Origin: Aphelocoma coerulescens
Taxonomy: Eukaryota > Chordata > Aves > Passeriformes > Corvidae
Direction: 5' to 3'
DNA: 64,000 nucleotides
NCBI RefSeq assembly: GCF_041296385.1
Contig: NC_091017.1
Span: 11,774,001 to 11,838,000, forward strand
Shown here: positions 35,156 to 49,187 of the stretch, in pieces
How the letters are laid out: each line of letters starts with the position of its first letter
How positions within the stretch are numbered: position 1 is the stretch's first letter
Position numbers and translations under genes: made by a program
Notes under the pieces: generated by a model
The model's input: only the letters and a program-made list of their open reading frames with translations
Told to the model about the DNA's origin: nothing
Databases searched by the model: none

Positions 35156-36615
35156 CCTGAAACAGTGGGGTACATGAAGGCATTGCCATACCTGATCATC
35201 CCTTGCCATGCAGAGCCCAGCCTTGCATTGCCTTACAGACACCTCTGTGTACCTCCCTTGCCCTTCCTATGTCTCCATTGCATGGCCTTGTTCACCAATC
35301 TCCCACCTTGACTTTCTTACCCCTTGTTTCCTGGTCTTGTCTTGCCTGCTTCTCCTATGACTCTCTTGGCCTTGCCTAAGTCTCTCTTGCCTTGCTTTGC
35401 AAAGCCAACACTTGCCTTGCCCTGCTACCCCTCTTTCCCTCGCCTAGTCTACCCACCTTTGACTGGCCTATCCATCCGATCATCACCTTTTCTGCACCAC
35501 CCCTCCATGCTCTTGTCTTGCCTTGGCCTGCCTACCCTTCCCTTGCCTTGCACTGCCTTGCATAACCCTTGCCCTTCTTGACATTTGTGCCCCTTTCCAA
35601 CATGGCCTTGCTTTCCTTTGCCTACCCCTCCCAATCCCTGCTTTGCCTACAGATTCCTGGCCTTCTTTTGTCTACCACTCCTTTGCCTTTTGTGGGAACC
35701 AACAGCTGGTCTGAAGGCCTCACAGACATTTCCGTTGATACAATCATTTTGTACCCGTGAGAATTGCAGAAGCAAGAAGATAAACAACAGAAAGAAGTTG
35801 TAACAGCTGCAAAAGGGACGATACTGGCTGATGTTTAGCAAAGAATGTGTGTACACTATAGACAACCAATAGTATTGTATTATAGCAAAATAATAGTCCA
35901 TGCACATGTAGCTAAAAAAGTGCATAAGAGAAGATGCATAAATAATACAAGTGGTTTTTTGCCATTGCTCGGGGCAGAGAGTGTATGTGTGTCGTGACCG
36001 TCTCAACAGCAACAGCCTTGCACTGCCTTTCATAACCAGCCCCTGCCTACTGCCTCCTTCCCTGGCCTTCCATGTCTTGTCTTCCTCTCCTTTGATTTAA
36101 CTTGCTTCTCCTATCTCTCCCTTGCTTGCCTTACTCCACTGACCTTTCTGTGTTCTTGCCTTGACTTGCCTAGCTGTTCCTTGCTTCACATTGCTTTGTG
36201 TAAGCATTCCCTGTTTTTATTTGCCTACCCCTTTCTTGCCTGGCCTTTCCTTGCCTAGCCTTTCTTGTCTTTGCCTGCCCTCTGCATCACTGGACTTACC
36301 TTCCTATGCCCTGCCTTCCCTACAACTTCTGGGCCTTCTCTTGCCTCGCACTCATTGGCCCTACTTTGCTGCCTGCTCACTGCTCTTGCTTTGCTTTCCC
36401 TAACTTTCCCTTGACTTGACTAGAATTGCCTAAACTTGCTTTGACTGCATTGCCTTGCCTGCATGGAAGAAAAGGCAAGGCAGGGCAAAGCAAGGAAATC
36501 ATAGGCAGGGCAGGGCAAGGGAGACATAGGCAAGAGAGACGTAGCCAAGGAAGGCAAAGCAAGGGTAGGCTAGGAAAAACCAGGCAATGGTACTGAAGGC
36601 AACGCAAGGCCAAGT
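35156..36615. repeat. CTTGCC-rich fold-back domain, unit 4 (base form)
   Basis: Lacks both the 10-bp and the 25-bp duplication, so it is the shortest and probably the pre-duplication state. It reads CAACCAATAG and CTACAACTTCTG, as in units 1 and 6. Confidence 0.85.
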
Positions 36616-37859
36616 GACTCATAATGCCTTTCCTTGGAATGCAAAGGTCTGAATCCCAGTGTTGGTGGAGCAGATGATAAGGTCCCATGGGGAAGTAAAC
36701 TCAACTGAGACATTTCTCTCCTGGCACCTCTTGTGTAGGAGCAATTCTTAGATATATTCAATATTGGCGGTAGCACGCCAGTTCCTCAGAGAGGATGACA
36801 ATGCTTTTCCATGGGAAGGAAAGCACCTAGCCCCAGTGTTTCAGGTGCACATAAGAAGCTGCCTAGTGGAGGTAAAGGGCAGCAGCAACTTTCTGTCCTG
36901 GCATATTTGGTGTAGAAGCACTGCCTTGATTTGTACAAGTATGGAGTTGCTACGCCCTATTTTCAAGGCAGTCTCCTGAAAAAGTCAATTTTGGCATGTC
37001 GTTTCCACTTCTGAAAGGTGGTCTTCTGAACTCTTGGCAGTAAGCCAAGACAAGCAGCTATGCTCATCCTTGGTGTGCAGCTGATTTAGACACCAGGGCA
37101 GGTAATGTCCAGTAACAGTGTTCTGGCACATTGGATGGGAGCAGTTCCTGGATGTTTTCTATTTTGGAGGAGGAGATCCCAGTTCTTCTGAGATGGGCTC
37201 ATAGTTTCTCTCTTTGGCAAAGAAAGCAGTTTTGGATCTGCATGTAGGGTGTTCTCAGCGAATTAATGGCTTTTCCTCATGGGCAGTTCTGTGGGCTATA
37301 GCTGTTGAACTGTTAGAGAAGGAATGAAAAAGCCAAGCTGTTGAATAAATTTGCATCCTGCTGACTTTAGCAGCCCCTGATAAAATTCTGTTTGCATCCT
37401 GACTCTGTGAGACTGAAGGATTATGATGGTACTTAAAGCTGAGGAGGAAAGTGCACATAGAAGAGCATGTGAATTTAATGGCTCTTCCTAGTAGGCAGTT
37501 CTCTGGGCTAGAGCTGTTGAACTGTTAGAGAGGGAATGCAAGAGCCAAGCTTCTGAGCTCTTTTCCCTGCTACCTTTAAAGTATGAGCATTCCCTGGTGC
37601 TCTCCTATTTGGATAATAAGTTAGAGTGGGTTTCACATTCACTTTGAAGAATAGAAACAGCGCCATGTGAACCTGTGCCATCAGCTTTCCTTTCCAACTA
37701 AATGTTCCTACTTGCAATCTTGCAATTCTTACTTGCAATCATGCAGAGCACCGTGCTTGAGGCTGGTGCATTGAAGAAAATTAAATTAGGGCTGTATCAG
37801 TACAAAGGAGAGATTGCCATTTGCAAAACCTCGTTTCGCTTAAGTTAGTAATATTGTAA

Positions 37860-38522
37860 GTGTTAATTGAGTGGTCATTGGTTGCCTATCACCATCCTGA
37901 TGCACTAATTTCATCAAGTGTAAATATTGGTCACAAAAGGTGCCCATTCAGCAACCTGTTGCTGTCTCCACATGGAAGTGTCTTCCGGACGAAATCAAAA
38001 GACATTCGAAGAGCCAGGATCCGCAAAGGAACAAACTATTGCCACATGAATGGTGCTGGGCGCCATGAGGAGCAGTTAACTTTAACCTGCGCGCTGTCAG
38101 CACTCAGAAGAACAACCCCAGCATGGCAGGGGGGACTTGCAAAAGAAGGAAAGGCCCCTCACCTAGCTATAAACCACCCAAAGTGCAGAGCCAAGTTGAA
38201 AACACCACTGCTCTCAAATCAACCGTGTCAGGACAAAAAGATTTCACTGATCTCCCCCTTCCAGGTACAAACTCTTATGTGCACCACACTCAGAGGGCAA
38301 TGTGAGCTCCCCAGCGCTGTCTTTCACTCTCGCAGAGTCCAGATACTAACTTGTGAACATCCTACACAAACATTAGCTCATGAAAGTGCCAGCTTGAGCA
38401 AGAACAGCAGACCCTCCCATTGCACCCCCTTGTCATCCAGAGTGCGGCGGTTTGTTGAAAATCATGGACTCGGAAAGACCAATGCAGCAACTGCTTTTCT
38501 CTCTCCTACTGCCTTTCCCTGA
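37860..38522 (+). other. 220-codon open frame, unit 4 copy
   Basis: Translation unchanged from the unit 1 copy. Confidence 0.2.
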
Positions 38523-40561
38523 GCGAGAGGTAGATGGATGATGTGGACTTAGTGGAACAGAAAGAGTATGACTGTACTTATAAGGGAGGAAAACCCCCCA
38601 CAGCATACTGTGCTGTGTGCAGTACACGCTCTGAAAAGAGACAAAGCTGAATGCTGCCAGCGGGCTTCGGTTCTCAGACTGCTTGCATGGGCAGAGCTGC
38701 GGGCTCTTTTAAGGATGGAAACTGGCATCTGTGAGTGTAAAGAATGTGACTTTCCACACAGCTTAGAAGAAAGGTGCATAGCCCCAGTGAGAAGTGTGTA
38801 CGTGAAAGACTGGCAGAAGAAGTCGCAGTCCAGCAAGGCTGGTATCTTTTTCTTTGTGCCAAATAGGCACCTTGGGAACATGAAAGTACTTGATGGTAGC
38901 CAAACTGACAGTGAAGGCACAGAACACCGTCGGGTGTGTGCAGTGTACAGACGCAATGTAAAAGCCCTGAGTACCATTTGACTGCAGTCATAGTGCAAGT
39001 TTGCAACTGTACCATGCAAGGCCAGTGAAAGCTTCCTGTGCGGCCACATTTTCGTATTGGAGCTCGCTAGCTGGAAGTGATTCGGTTTGTCTGCAGTATC
39101 CGCTCGACTGAATGTGATGTGTCACTGGAAAGAAAAGTACAGACCAGCAGTGCGTTTGATATGGTTCAGGGGCTGCAAAGGGAATGTACAGGCCACCTCT
39201 GGGATTTTGGTCTTTGTGCATTCCCATGGCAGCAGTTCCTGGATGTTTTTGTTCTACAGTTTAGGCTCAGTGAGAGAGAAAAAATGCGAGAGCACGCATA
39301 GCAGAGCCACAGGGAGAATTGCTGAGGTATGAGTTGCGTGCTGTTCAGATACTGCCGTACCAAAGGCCTACCTAAACACTGCTGCTGATCTAGCATGTCT
39401 TTCTGTAGCAAGACTTGTTGGTACTGCAAAACAGAAGATGCGTGAGGTCAAATGAATCTGGACAGAAAATTTCAGACGAGCAGCCTATGAGTGCATGATT
39501 GAAACAGTAAATTTAGGTGACAGAATAGATCGTGGCATCGATTTGCGTAGTGTTAATATTCTCTGAAGGGAATGCAAAAAGCCAAGATGTGTTTTCCATT
39601 CTAGCTGTTCCTGACAAAAACTGAGGAATAAAACTTTCGTTCTAGATGGAATGTAACATTCAGTTCCCAGGATTTTGCACTCCAAAGTTCAACAAAAGAG
39701 TTTCCACAAGAATCTTGAGAAGAAGCACAATCACTTCCACCTAGAGCTGGAAGAGGAAGAGGCAGCGGCACAAGCAAGTGCCCTTGAGCGTCCTCCTTCC
39801 GAATGCTAGAACGTCAATTCAGCAGGCAGGAGTGCAGCAGCCACCCTTCGTCTTGCAAGCCCATACGACGCGCACACCAGCCCGGTGCTCTGCGGCTTCG
39901 TCCTTCGCCTTTTCGAGCACGCCGTACCTTCATTCTCCCGGAGGCGAACAGCGGTCTGCTTCTCGCACGGAACGCTGTGTCGGCAGCCAAGCGCTCCAGT
40001 GCACTGCTTCTGCCCAAACACGCCTGGGCCCTGCACCTCTCCTTCCCAGCGCTACGTAGCAGCACAATCTGTCCCTCTTGCGATCCCAAGCTAAGCGGAA
40101 AGCTTCTCGGCTACGTCTCCCGCAGAGAGCTGTGCCAGGACAATAAGCTTGCAAGCACTTTGCTCCTGACACTAGTGGCAACAGGGATTCGCACCACCTT
40201 CCAGGAGCAGTCCTCTTGCCTTTTACAAGGTGCAAAAGCGCCCCCTCTGTGGCGGTGCTGTCTGCCCGGTCTTTCTCGGCTCGAAGCACCACGAGGCACA
40301 CAAGACTCTCTCGCAAGGACCGAAATTCCCGATAGGCGTCTCTGCGCTTTCTGCAATGCTGCACGCACAAGCCCGGTGCTCTGAGGCTTCGTTCTTCGCC
40401 TTTCGTTGTCTGGGCAGAAGAGAAGCCGAGCGAGGCCATTGTGCTTTGCCGCTTGTCAGTGTGCTGTGCACGGTTTTTCCGCAGCTCGAGCTAGCGGGAG
40501 ACCCCTTCGGTTTCGCGGCGTCCACACTACCCATGGTAGCTCTCGCTCAGCGAAACTTGAA

Positions 40562-41003
40562 GGGGAGAAGCACTTGCTGGATGAGTCTTTCAGTGTGCAG
40601 GACTTTGAAAACACAGCAGCGCAATCGGGGCCACGAGAACGACCGCTGAGAAGTCGCTCTCGCACAGAGAACCGTGCCAGGATGACGAGCTCGCCCAGCA
40701 TTTGCCCCTGACACTTGGGGAACTCGTAGCTGCCAGTGCCTTCCAGGGGCAGTCTGCTTTCTGTCATAACCTGCATAGGGCCCGTCAGATGGTGGTGCTG
40801 TCTGCCTTCTCCTTCTCGGCCAGAGTGTATTCTGGTGCACACTGCAGTCTGGCAAGGAGCAAAGATCTTCGGTAGACATCTCGCACAGGAGAAAGTTGCC
40901 AAGAAAGAACCACGTTCTTCATCAGCCCTCCTCATGTCCCGATTGGGGTGCTGCCTTCAAAGCCTTGCACGTTGAAAGACTTCTCCAGCAAGTGCTTCTC
41001 CCC
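40562..41003 (+). repeat. H segment, unit 4: common orientation
   Basis: Variants GAGAACGACC and GCACGTTGAA, shared with unit 5, plus a private GAGTGTATTCTGG near 40824, where the other units have GAGTGTACTCTGG. Confidence 0.9.
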
Positions 41004-42235
41004 TGGCGCACTTCGCTGAGTGAGAGCTGCATGGGCAGCGTGGACTCAGCGAAACCGAAAGGGTGTCGCTGTAGCTCGAGCTGAGCAAAGAAACCGTGCA
41101 CGGTGCACCGTTGGTGGGTGCAGCATGCACGCGGAAAAGCAGCAAAGTTCACTGCCATCGCTGGCCTTCTCTTCAGTCCAGACCACTTAAGGCAAACAAT
41201 TTAGCTGCAGAGCACTGGGCTTGCGTGTGCAGTGCACCAAATTGCCCAAGACCAGCAAGGGCTCGTTCACAAGCAGAGTCGGCTGAGAGCATTCTTGCTT
41301 GCTCCAGAAAGGAAGCCGCAGCTATAGTGCTTCATCCCACAGCGTGGACATAGGCACTTTCCTAGTTGTTCAGCCTTGCAGAGTCCCTGCAACTAGAGCT
41401 CAGCCAGGAGCAGGCGTCAAAGCAGAAGGCTTTCCTAAAGCACGCCTCTCCAACCAGCCTTCGGAAATCGCAAATGACACTGTGGCTCTGTGCCTTTCTT
41501 CTAAGACAGACGCCCACCTTGCTTTCACTCTCGCAGCTCCCTTGGCAGCCTCCAGCAGCTGCTTTCCTGGAGAACGGCCCGAGAAGTAGAAGCCAGGGCT
41601 GGGCTGCACCTTCGCCTTCCGCACGTAAGCGGCACCAGACTCACCGGTGCGCTCTGTTCTTCCCTCCTCCGCTGCATGCTACTACCATCGTGTTCTCGGA
41701 AAGACGGAGACTGAAGGGAAGCGCAAATGCTTCCACAGAGAGCTACAAGAGGAATAGGCAGCAGCAGCACAGGAAAGTGCCGTGGAACTTCCTCCTTCCC
41801 AAGGCTATAACGTCAATTCAGCAGGCAGGAGAGTGGCAGCCACGCTCGTCTTGCAGCCCGTACAACGAGCACGCGAGCCCGGCGCTCCGCGGCTTCGTTC
41901 TTCGCCTTTTCGAGCACGCCGTACCTTCGTTCCCCCGGAGGCGGACGGTCTTCTGCTTCTCGCCCGGAACACTGTGCTCGGCAGTGCAGCGCTTTCTGCG
42001 GCAAGCTGCAAAGCGCCCGTCAGATGGCGATGCTGTCTGCCCGCTCCTCGGCTCGAGTGTACTCCGGCGCACGCTGCCGTCTCGCAAGGAGCAAAGAGCT
42101 TCGGTAGACATCTCGCACAGGAGAAAGTTGCCAAGAAAGAACCACGTTCTTCATCAGCCCTCCTCATGTCCCGATTGGGGTGCTGCCTTCAAAGCCTTGC
42201 ACATTGAAAGACTTCTCCAGCAAGTGCTTCTCCCC
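41004..42235 (+). repeat. A monomer 1 of 2, unit 4 (internal type)
   Basis: Internal-type tail. Carries CTGTGCTCGGCAG near 41975 (the others have CTGTGCCCGGCAG), shared only with the first A of unit 5. A form of the donor-like site at 41774. Together with its neighbour it carries a 316-codon plus-strand frame (41366-42316) that crosses the monomer junction. Confidence 0.95.
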
Positions 42236-42316
42236 TGGCGCACTTCGCTGAGTGAGAGCTGCATGGGCAGCGTGGACTCAGCGAAACCGAAAGGGTGTCG
42301 CTGTAGCTCGAGCTGA
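41366..42316 (+). other. 316-codon open frame across two A monomers (probably non-coding)
   Basis: The longest open frame class in the window, with equal-length copies at 52693-53643 and 53925-54875. Shorter versions (280 codons) at 11058, 31280, 42598 and 55157 end in the terminal tail; 136-codon versions at 9826 and 21169 stop at the GTAAGT site. Composition is Arg/Ser/Leu/Pro-rich without recognised domains. Minus-strand frames of 120-145 codons overlap it, as expected for stop-poor GC-rich DNA. Its length depends on which tail the monomer has, which argues against a maintained protein. Confidence 0.15.
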
Positions 42317-43468
42317 GCAAAGAAACCGTGCACGGTGCACCGTTGGTGGGTGCAGCATGCACGCGGAAAAGCAGCAAAGTTCACTGCCATCGCTGGCCTT
42401 CTCTTCAGTCCAGACCACTTAAGGCAAACAATTTAGCTGCAGAGCACTGGGCTTGCGTGTGCAGTGCACCAAATTGCCCAAGACCAGCAAGGGCTCGTTC
42501 ACAAGCAGAGTCGGCTGAGAGCATTCTTGCTTGCTCCAGAAAGGAAGCCGCAGCTATAGTGCTTCATCCCACAGCGTGGACATAGGCACTTTCCTAGTTG
42601 TTCAGCCTTGCAGAGTCCCTGCAACTAGAGCTCAGCCAGGAGCAGGCGTCAAAGCAGAAGGCTTTCCTAAAGCACGCCTCTCCAACCAGCCTTCGGAAAT
42701 CGCAAATGACACTGTGGCTCTGTGCCTTTCTTCTAAGACAGACGCCCACCTTGCTTTCACTCTCGCAGCTCCCTTGGCAGCCTCCAGCAGCTGCTTTCCT
42801 GGAGAACGGCCCGAGAAGTAGAAGCCAGGGCTGGGCTGCACCTTCGCCTTCCGCACGTAAGCGGCACCAGACTCACCGGTGCGCTCTGTTCTTCCCTCCT
42901 CCGCTGCATGCTACTACCATCGTGTTCTCGGAAAGACGGAGACTGAAGGGAAGCGCAAATGCTTCCACAGAGAGCTACAAGAGGAATAGGCAGCAGCAGC
43001 ACAGGAAAGTGCCGTGGAACTTCCTCCTTCCCAAGGCTATAACGTCAATTCAGCAGGCAGGAGAGTGGCAGCCACGCTCGTCTTGCAGCCCGTACAACGA
43101 GCACGCGAGCCCGGCGCTCCGCGGCTTCGTTCTTCGCCTTTTCGAGCACGCCGTACCTTCGTTCCCCCGGAGGCGGACGGTCTTCTGCTTCTCGCCCGGA
43201 ACACTGTGCCCGGCAGTGCAGCGCTTTCTGCGGCAAGCTGCAAAGCGCCCGTCAGATGGCGATGCTGTCTGCCCGCTCCTCGGCTCGAGTGTACTCCGGC
43301 GCACGCTGCCGTCTCGCAAGGAGCAAAGAGCTTCGGTAGACATCTCGCACAGGAGAAAGGTGCCAGGACGACACCACATTCCTCCTCACCCCTTCTCGTG
43401 GCCCACATTGTGGTGCTGCCTTCAAAGCCGTGCGCATTGAAAGACTCTTCCAGCAAGTGCTTCTCCCC
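42236..43468 (+). repeat. A monomer 2 of 2, unit 4 (terminal type)
   Basis: Terminal tail. A form of the donor-like site at 43006. Confidence 0.95.
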
Positions 43469-46400
43469 TGGCACACTTCGCTCAGCGACAGCTACGTGGG
43501 CAGCGTGGACTCAGCGAAACTGAAAGGGTGTCCTTGTAGCTCGAGCTTGTTGGAGAGGATGAAAGTTTGGTAAGAAAGTTTCACAGCTATGTAAGCTTGA
43601 CAGAAAGATCTCTGAATGTAGAAACTTAGCATGAGGTAGAAATGGAAACGAGTTTTGATAGAGAGTAAAAGGTGTTTTGCTGAAACACTGATCACTGAAT
43701 AACTGAGAAGGCAAAGGTTGGAGATTGAGTTGGAAGGAGATGTTTTTTATTAGGACACCGGTATGTGAGTACAAACAAGCACATGTTTTTCACCAAGTAA
43801 ATAAGTCTCAAGAAGGCCATAAGGAAATAGAAAACATGTTTTTACCAAAAAGAGAGCTATCGCAGGCAAACAAGAAATGTCGATGTAGCAAGAAGAAGAG
43901 AGGTCTGAGAATTTTCCACTGTAAGCTTAAATTGTAACATACTTACTCTTGTGATTGGATAAGAATGACTATAATATGGTAATGGTAGTAGTCATGATAG
44001 GCTACAGGCAAATGTAAAGGTATTGTTGTATGGTGCTTATTGGTTGCTATGTATTGAGATACTCAGCAAAGAAAAATACATAATGCTTTCTAACTTGAAC
44101 AGAAAGCGGCTCCAGGTATGCCTACCAGCTGTAGCTGACAGCTGTAGGGCTGGCTCTGGATACCCACTCCCTGAAATGCTGTAACTTCGCCTATGCAATA
44201 CACAGCTTTCAAGAGAGCCGCCTGAAGTCCAGACACCCTTCGCGAGCCTTTCTCCTATAGAGCTGTGGAAAGAAATCGTGCACGCTACACCGAGGGTGCG
44301 TGCAGCATGCACGAGCAAAAGCGGCAAAGTTCAGTGCCCTCGCTGGGCTTCCCTTCCGTGCGGATAACGTGAGGCGAAAAATGAAGCCGCAGAGCACCGG
44401 GCTTGCAGGTGCAGTGCACCGAGTTGCAGAAGTCCAGCAGGCTCGTTCACAAGCCAAGCCGGCTGAGGGAGTCCTCGCGTCTCCAAAAGGGAACGCGGAG
44501 CCGTAGCACTTCATCCCACAGCGTGGACATAGGCACTTCCCTAGTCGTTCAGCCTTGCAGAGTCCCTGCAGCTAGAGCTCACCCAGGAGCAGGCGTCAAA
44601 GCAGAAGGCCCTCCTAAAGCACCCTTTCTCCAAGCAGCCTCCTGAAAGGGCGCATCACAGTGCGGCTCTGCGCCTTTCTTCTAAGACAGACGCCCGCTAT
44701 ACTTTCGTGCTCGCAGCTCCCTTGGCAGCCTCCAGCAGCTACTCTCCTGGAGAACGGCCGTAGACGTCAAAGCCAGTGCTGGGCTGCACCTCCGCCCTCC
44801 CCAGGTAAGCAACAGCGAACTCACCGGTGCACTCTGTACTTCCCTCCTCCGCTTGCATCCTACATGCATTCGTGTTCTCCGAAACTCAGAGACTGAAGGG
44901 AAGGGCAATTGCTTCCCCAGATAGCTGCAAGGGCACTAGGCAGCAGCAGCACAAATTTCACATGACCTGATGCACTGTAGAGATATTACCCTGTTACCCC
45001 TCCTTTCTCCTCGTCCTCGACCAATTGTGGTGGGATGTCGAAAGGCTTGGCCAGCGAAAAGCTCATCCAGCAAGGGCGTCTCTCTTGACGCATTTCCCTG
45101 ACCGAGAGCTACACAGATGGTCTGGACACTGTAAAACAGCAAGAAAATAATTCTATGTCCAGCTGAGGAAAATCCGTGCACAGAAAAATGTAGATGCCTG
45201 CAGTAAACAATCTGAAGAGCGGCAAAGCTCCAAGCCATCGCTGCGCTTCAGTCCTGTCCGGACCACAGAAGGCGAAGAACGAAGCAGCTGGGCACCGGCT
45301 TCATGGACTCAGTGGCGCGACTTGCAAACGTCCAGCCAAGAGCTGCTTCAACAAGCAGATTCAGCCGAGAATGCTCTGCCTGCACTTTCCCTCGCAGCGC
45401 TAGGCAGCACCACGTTCTGTTTGCGTGGCAGCCTGATTCTTAACGGAAAGATTCTCAATGCCTGTGTCTGGCACAGAGAACGGTTTTAGGTCAGCAAGCT
45501 CACCCGGCGCTTACCCTCGACGCGTGCAAACCTGTATTTGCACCGCATTCCAGTGGCAGCCCTCTTTCCTTTCCAGCCGGCACAGCGCCGTCAGATCGCG
45601 GTGCTCTCTGCACCTGCCTTCTCGCTTCCAAGTGCCACCGCGCACATTACAGCCTTGCAGGGAGCGAAGAGGCGGAGAGGCGTCTCGCAAAGAAGAACGT
45701 GCCGGGACGAAAAGGTGCTCTTTCCTTTCTCCTCCTCCTTTGCCCGAATGGTGGTGCTGTGTTGAAAGGCTTGGCCAGCGAAAAGCTCATCCAGCAAGTG
45801 TTTCTCTCCTGACGCCTTTCGCTGAGCGAGAGAGCTACACGGACACTTTCGACTCGGGGAAACAGCAAGAGAATGACTGTACGTCGAGCTGAGGAAAAGC
45901 CGTGCACAGCAGCCTGTGGCTGCGTGCAGTGTTCACGCTGAAGAGCGGCAAAGCTCCAAGCCATCGCTGCGCTTCAGTCCTGTCCGGACCACAGAAGGCG
46001 AAGAACGAAGCAGCTGGGCACCGGCTTCATGGGCTCAGTGGAGCGACTTGCAAATGTCCAGCCAAGAGCTGCTTCAACAAGCAGATTCAGCTGAGAATGC
46101 TCTGCCTGCTTCAACAAAGTAAGGCGCAGCCCTTGCACTGCAGCACACTGCCTGGCCAGAAACAGGTTCTTACACCTTCAGTGCTGCCGAGCCCACGCAG
46201 CTTGAGCACACCCAGAAGGACGCGTCCAGAAAGAAGGCGTTCTTCGAGTGCCTTGTCCTTCCTTGTTCTGTCTTTCATCTGCACCTGAAACAGTGGGTCT
46301 ACGTGTTTTCCTTCCCAGGGAAAAGAACTTTCATTCTTGTCCAGGAGTCTATGGCTAAAATGGTGATTGCATGTCCCATATCCAATACAACCAAGGATTA

Positions 46401-46473
46401 CTCCCGGAGGAAAGCTGCCAGGACAGATGGGTCTTGCTGGCTTTGACCACCCCTGGGCCACCTCTCATATTCT

Positions 46474-47943
46474 CCTGAAACAGTGGGGTACATGAAGGCA
46501 TTGCCATACCTGATCATCCCTTGCCATGCAGAGCCCAGCCTTGCATTGCCTTACAGACACCTCTGTGTACCTCCCTTGCCCTTCCTATGTCTCCATTGCA
46601 TGGCCTTGTTCACCAATCTCCCACCTTGACTTTCTTACCCCTTGTTTCCTGGTCTTGTCTTGCCTGCTTCTCCTATGACTCTCTTGGCCTTGCCTAAGTC
46701 TCTCTTGCCTTGCTTTGCAAAGCCAACACTTGCCTTGCCCTGCTACCCCTCTTTCCCTCGCCTAGTCTACCCACACCTACCCACCTTTGACTGGCCTATC
46801 CATCCGATCATCACCTTTTCTGCACCACCCCTCCATGCTCTTGTCTTGCCTTGGCCTGCCTACCCTTCCCTTGCCTTGCACTGCCTTGCATAACCCTTGC
46901 CCTTCTTGACATTTGTGCCCCTTTCCAACATGGCCTTGCTTTCCTTTGCCTACCCCTCCCAATCCCTGCTTTGCCTACAGATTCCTGGCCTTCTTTTGTC
47001 TACCACTCCTTTGCCTTTTGTGGGAACCAACAGCTGGTCTGAAGGCCTCACAGACATTTCCGTTGATACAATCATTTTGTACCCGTGAGAATTGCAGAAG
47101 CAAGAAGATAAACAACAGAAAGAAGTTGTAACAGCTGCAAAAGGGACGATACTGGCTGATGTTTAGCAAAGAATGTGTGTACACTATAGACAACCAGTAG
47201 TATTGTATTATAGCAAAATAATAGTCCATGCACATGTAGCTAAAAAAGTGCATAAGAGAAGATGCATAAATAATACAAGTGGTTTTTTGCCATTGCTCGG
47301 GGCAGAGAGTGTATGTGTGTCGTGACCGTCTCAACAGCAACAGCCTTGCACTGCCTTTCATAACCAGCCCCTGCCTACTGCCTCCTTCCCTGGCCTTCCA
47401 TGTCTTGTCTTCCTCTCCTTTGATTTAACTTGCTTCTCCTATCTCTCCCTTGCTTGCCTTACTCCACTGACCTTTCTGTGTTCTTGCCTTGACTTGCCTA
47501 GCTGTTCCTTGCTTCACATTGCTTTGTGTAAGCATTCCCTGTTTTTATTTGCCTACCCCTTTCTTGCCTGGCCTTTCCTTGCCTAGCCTTTCTTGTCTTT
47601 GCCTGCCCTCTGCATCACTGGACTTACCTTCCTATGCCCTGCCTTCCCTACAACTTCTGGGCCTTCTCTTGCCTCGCACTCATTGGCCCTACTTTGCTGC
47701 CTGCTCACTGCTCTTGCTTTGCTTTCCCTAACTTTCCCTTGACTTGACTAGAATTGCCTAAACTTGCTTTGACTGCATTGCCTTGCCTGCATGGAAGAAA
47801 AGGCAAGGCAGGGCAAAGCAAGGAAATCATAGGCAGGGCAGGGCAAGGGAGACATAGGCAAGAGAGACGTAGCCAAGGAAGGCAAAGCAAGGGTAGGCTA
47901 GGAAAAACCAGGCAATGGTACTGAAGGCAACGCAAGGCCAAGT
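46474..47943. repeat. CTTGCC-rich fold-back domain, unit 5 (10-bp duplication form)
   Basis: Carries the 10-bp form but reads CAACCAGTAG near 47212, the variant otherwise seen in units 2 and 3, together with CTACAACTTCTG as in units 1, 4 and 6. This domain is therefore a mosaic of the two unit types. Confidence 0.85.
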
Positions 47944-49187
47944 GACTCATAATGCCTTTCCTTGGAATGCAAAGGTCTGAATCCCAGTGTTGGTGGAGCA
48001 GATGATAAGGTCCCATGGGGAAGTAAACTCAACTGAGACATTTCTCTCCTGGCACCTCTTGTGTAGGAGCAATTCTTAGATATATTCAATATTGGCGGTA
48101 GCACGCCAGTTCCTCAGAGAGGATGACAATGCTTTTCCATGGGAAGGAAAGCACCTAGCCCCAGTGTTTCAGGTGCACATAAGAAGCTGCCTAGTGGAGG
48201 TAAAGGGCAGCAGCAACTTTCTGTCCTGGCATATTTGGTGTAGAAGCACTGCCTTGATTTGTACAAGTATGGAGTTGCTACGCCCTATTTTCAAGGCAGT
48301 CTCCTGAAAAAGTCAATTTTGGCATGTCGTTTCCACTTCTGAAAGGTGGTCTTCTGAACTCTTGGCAGTAAGCCAAGACAAGCAGCTATGCTCATCCTTG
48401 GTGTGCAGCTGATTTAGACACCAGGGCAGGTAATGTCCAGTAACAGTGTTCTGGCACATTGGATGGGAGCAGTTCCTGGATGTTTTCTATTTTGGAGGAG
48501 GAGATCCCAGTTCTTCTGAGATGGGCTCATAGTTTCTCTCTTTGGCAAAGAAAGCAGTTTTGGATCTGCATGTAGGGTGTTCTCAGCGAATTAATGGCTT
48601 TTCCTCATGGGCAGTTCTGTGGGCTATAGCTGTTGAACTGTTAGAGAAGGAATGAAAAAGCCAAGCTGTTGAATAAATTTGCATCCTGCTGACTTTAGCA
48701 GCCCCTGATAAAATTCTGTTTGCATCCTGACTCTGTGAGACTGAAGGATTATGATGGTACTTAAAGCTGAGGAGGAAAGTGCACATAGAAGAGCATGTGA
48801 ATTTAATGGCTCTTCCTAGTAGGCAGTTCTCTGGGCTAGAGCTGTTGAACTGTTAGAGAGGGAATGCAAGAGCCAAGCTTCTGAGCTCTTTTCCCTGCTA
48901 CCTTTAAAGTATGAGCATTCCCTGGTGCTCTCCTATTTGGATAATAAGTTAGAGTGGGTTTCACATTCACTTTGAAGAATAGAAACAGCGCCATGTGAAC
49001 CTGTGCCATCAGCTTTCCTTTCCAACTAAATGTTCCTACTTGCAATCTTGCAATTCTTACTTGCAATCATGCAGAGCACCGTGCTTGAGGCTGGTGCATT
49101 GAAGAAAATTAAATTAGGGCTGTATCAGTACAAAGGAGAGATTGCCATTTGCAAAACCTCGTTTCGCTTAAGTTAGTAATATTGTAA

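Larger units (their letters stand above)
32230..43547 (+). repeat. Macrosatellite higher-order unit 4 (11318 bp, two A monomers)
   Basis: The only unit with neither small duplication in the CTTGCC domain, so it shows the 10086-bp base length plus one 1232-bp extra A. Blocks: S1 32230-32937, M1-M3 32938-34802, linker 34803-35155, CTTGCC domain 35156-36615, S2 36616-37859, 220-codon frame 37860-38522, M4/S3 38523-39695, M5 39696-40561, H 40562-41003, A monomers 41004-42235 and 42236-43468, tail 43469-43547. It shares H variants with unit 5 (GAGAACGACC, GCACGTTGAA). Confidence 0.95.
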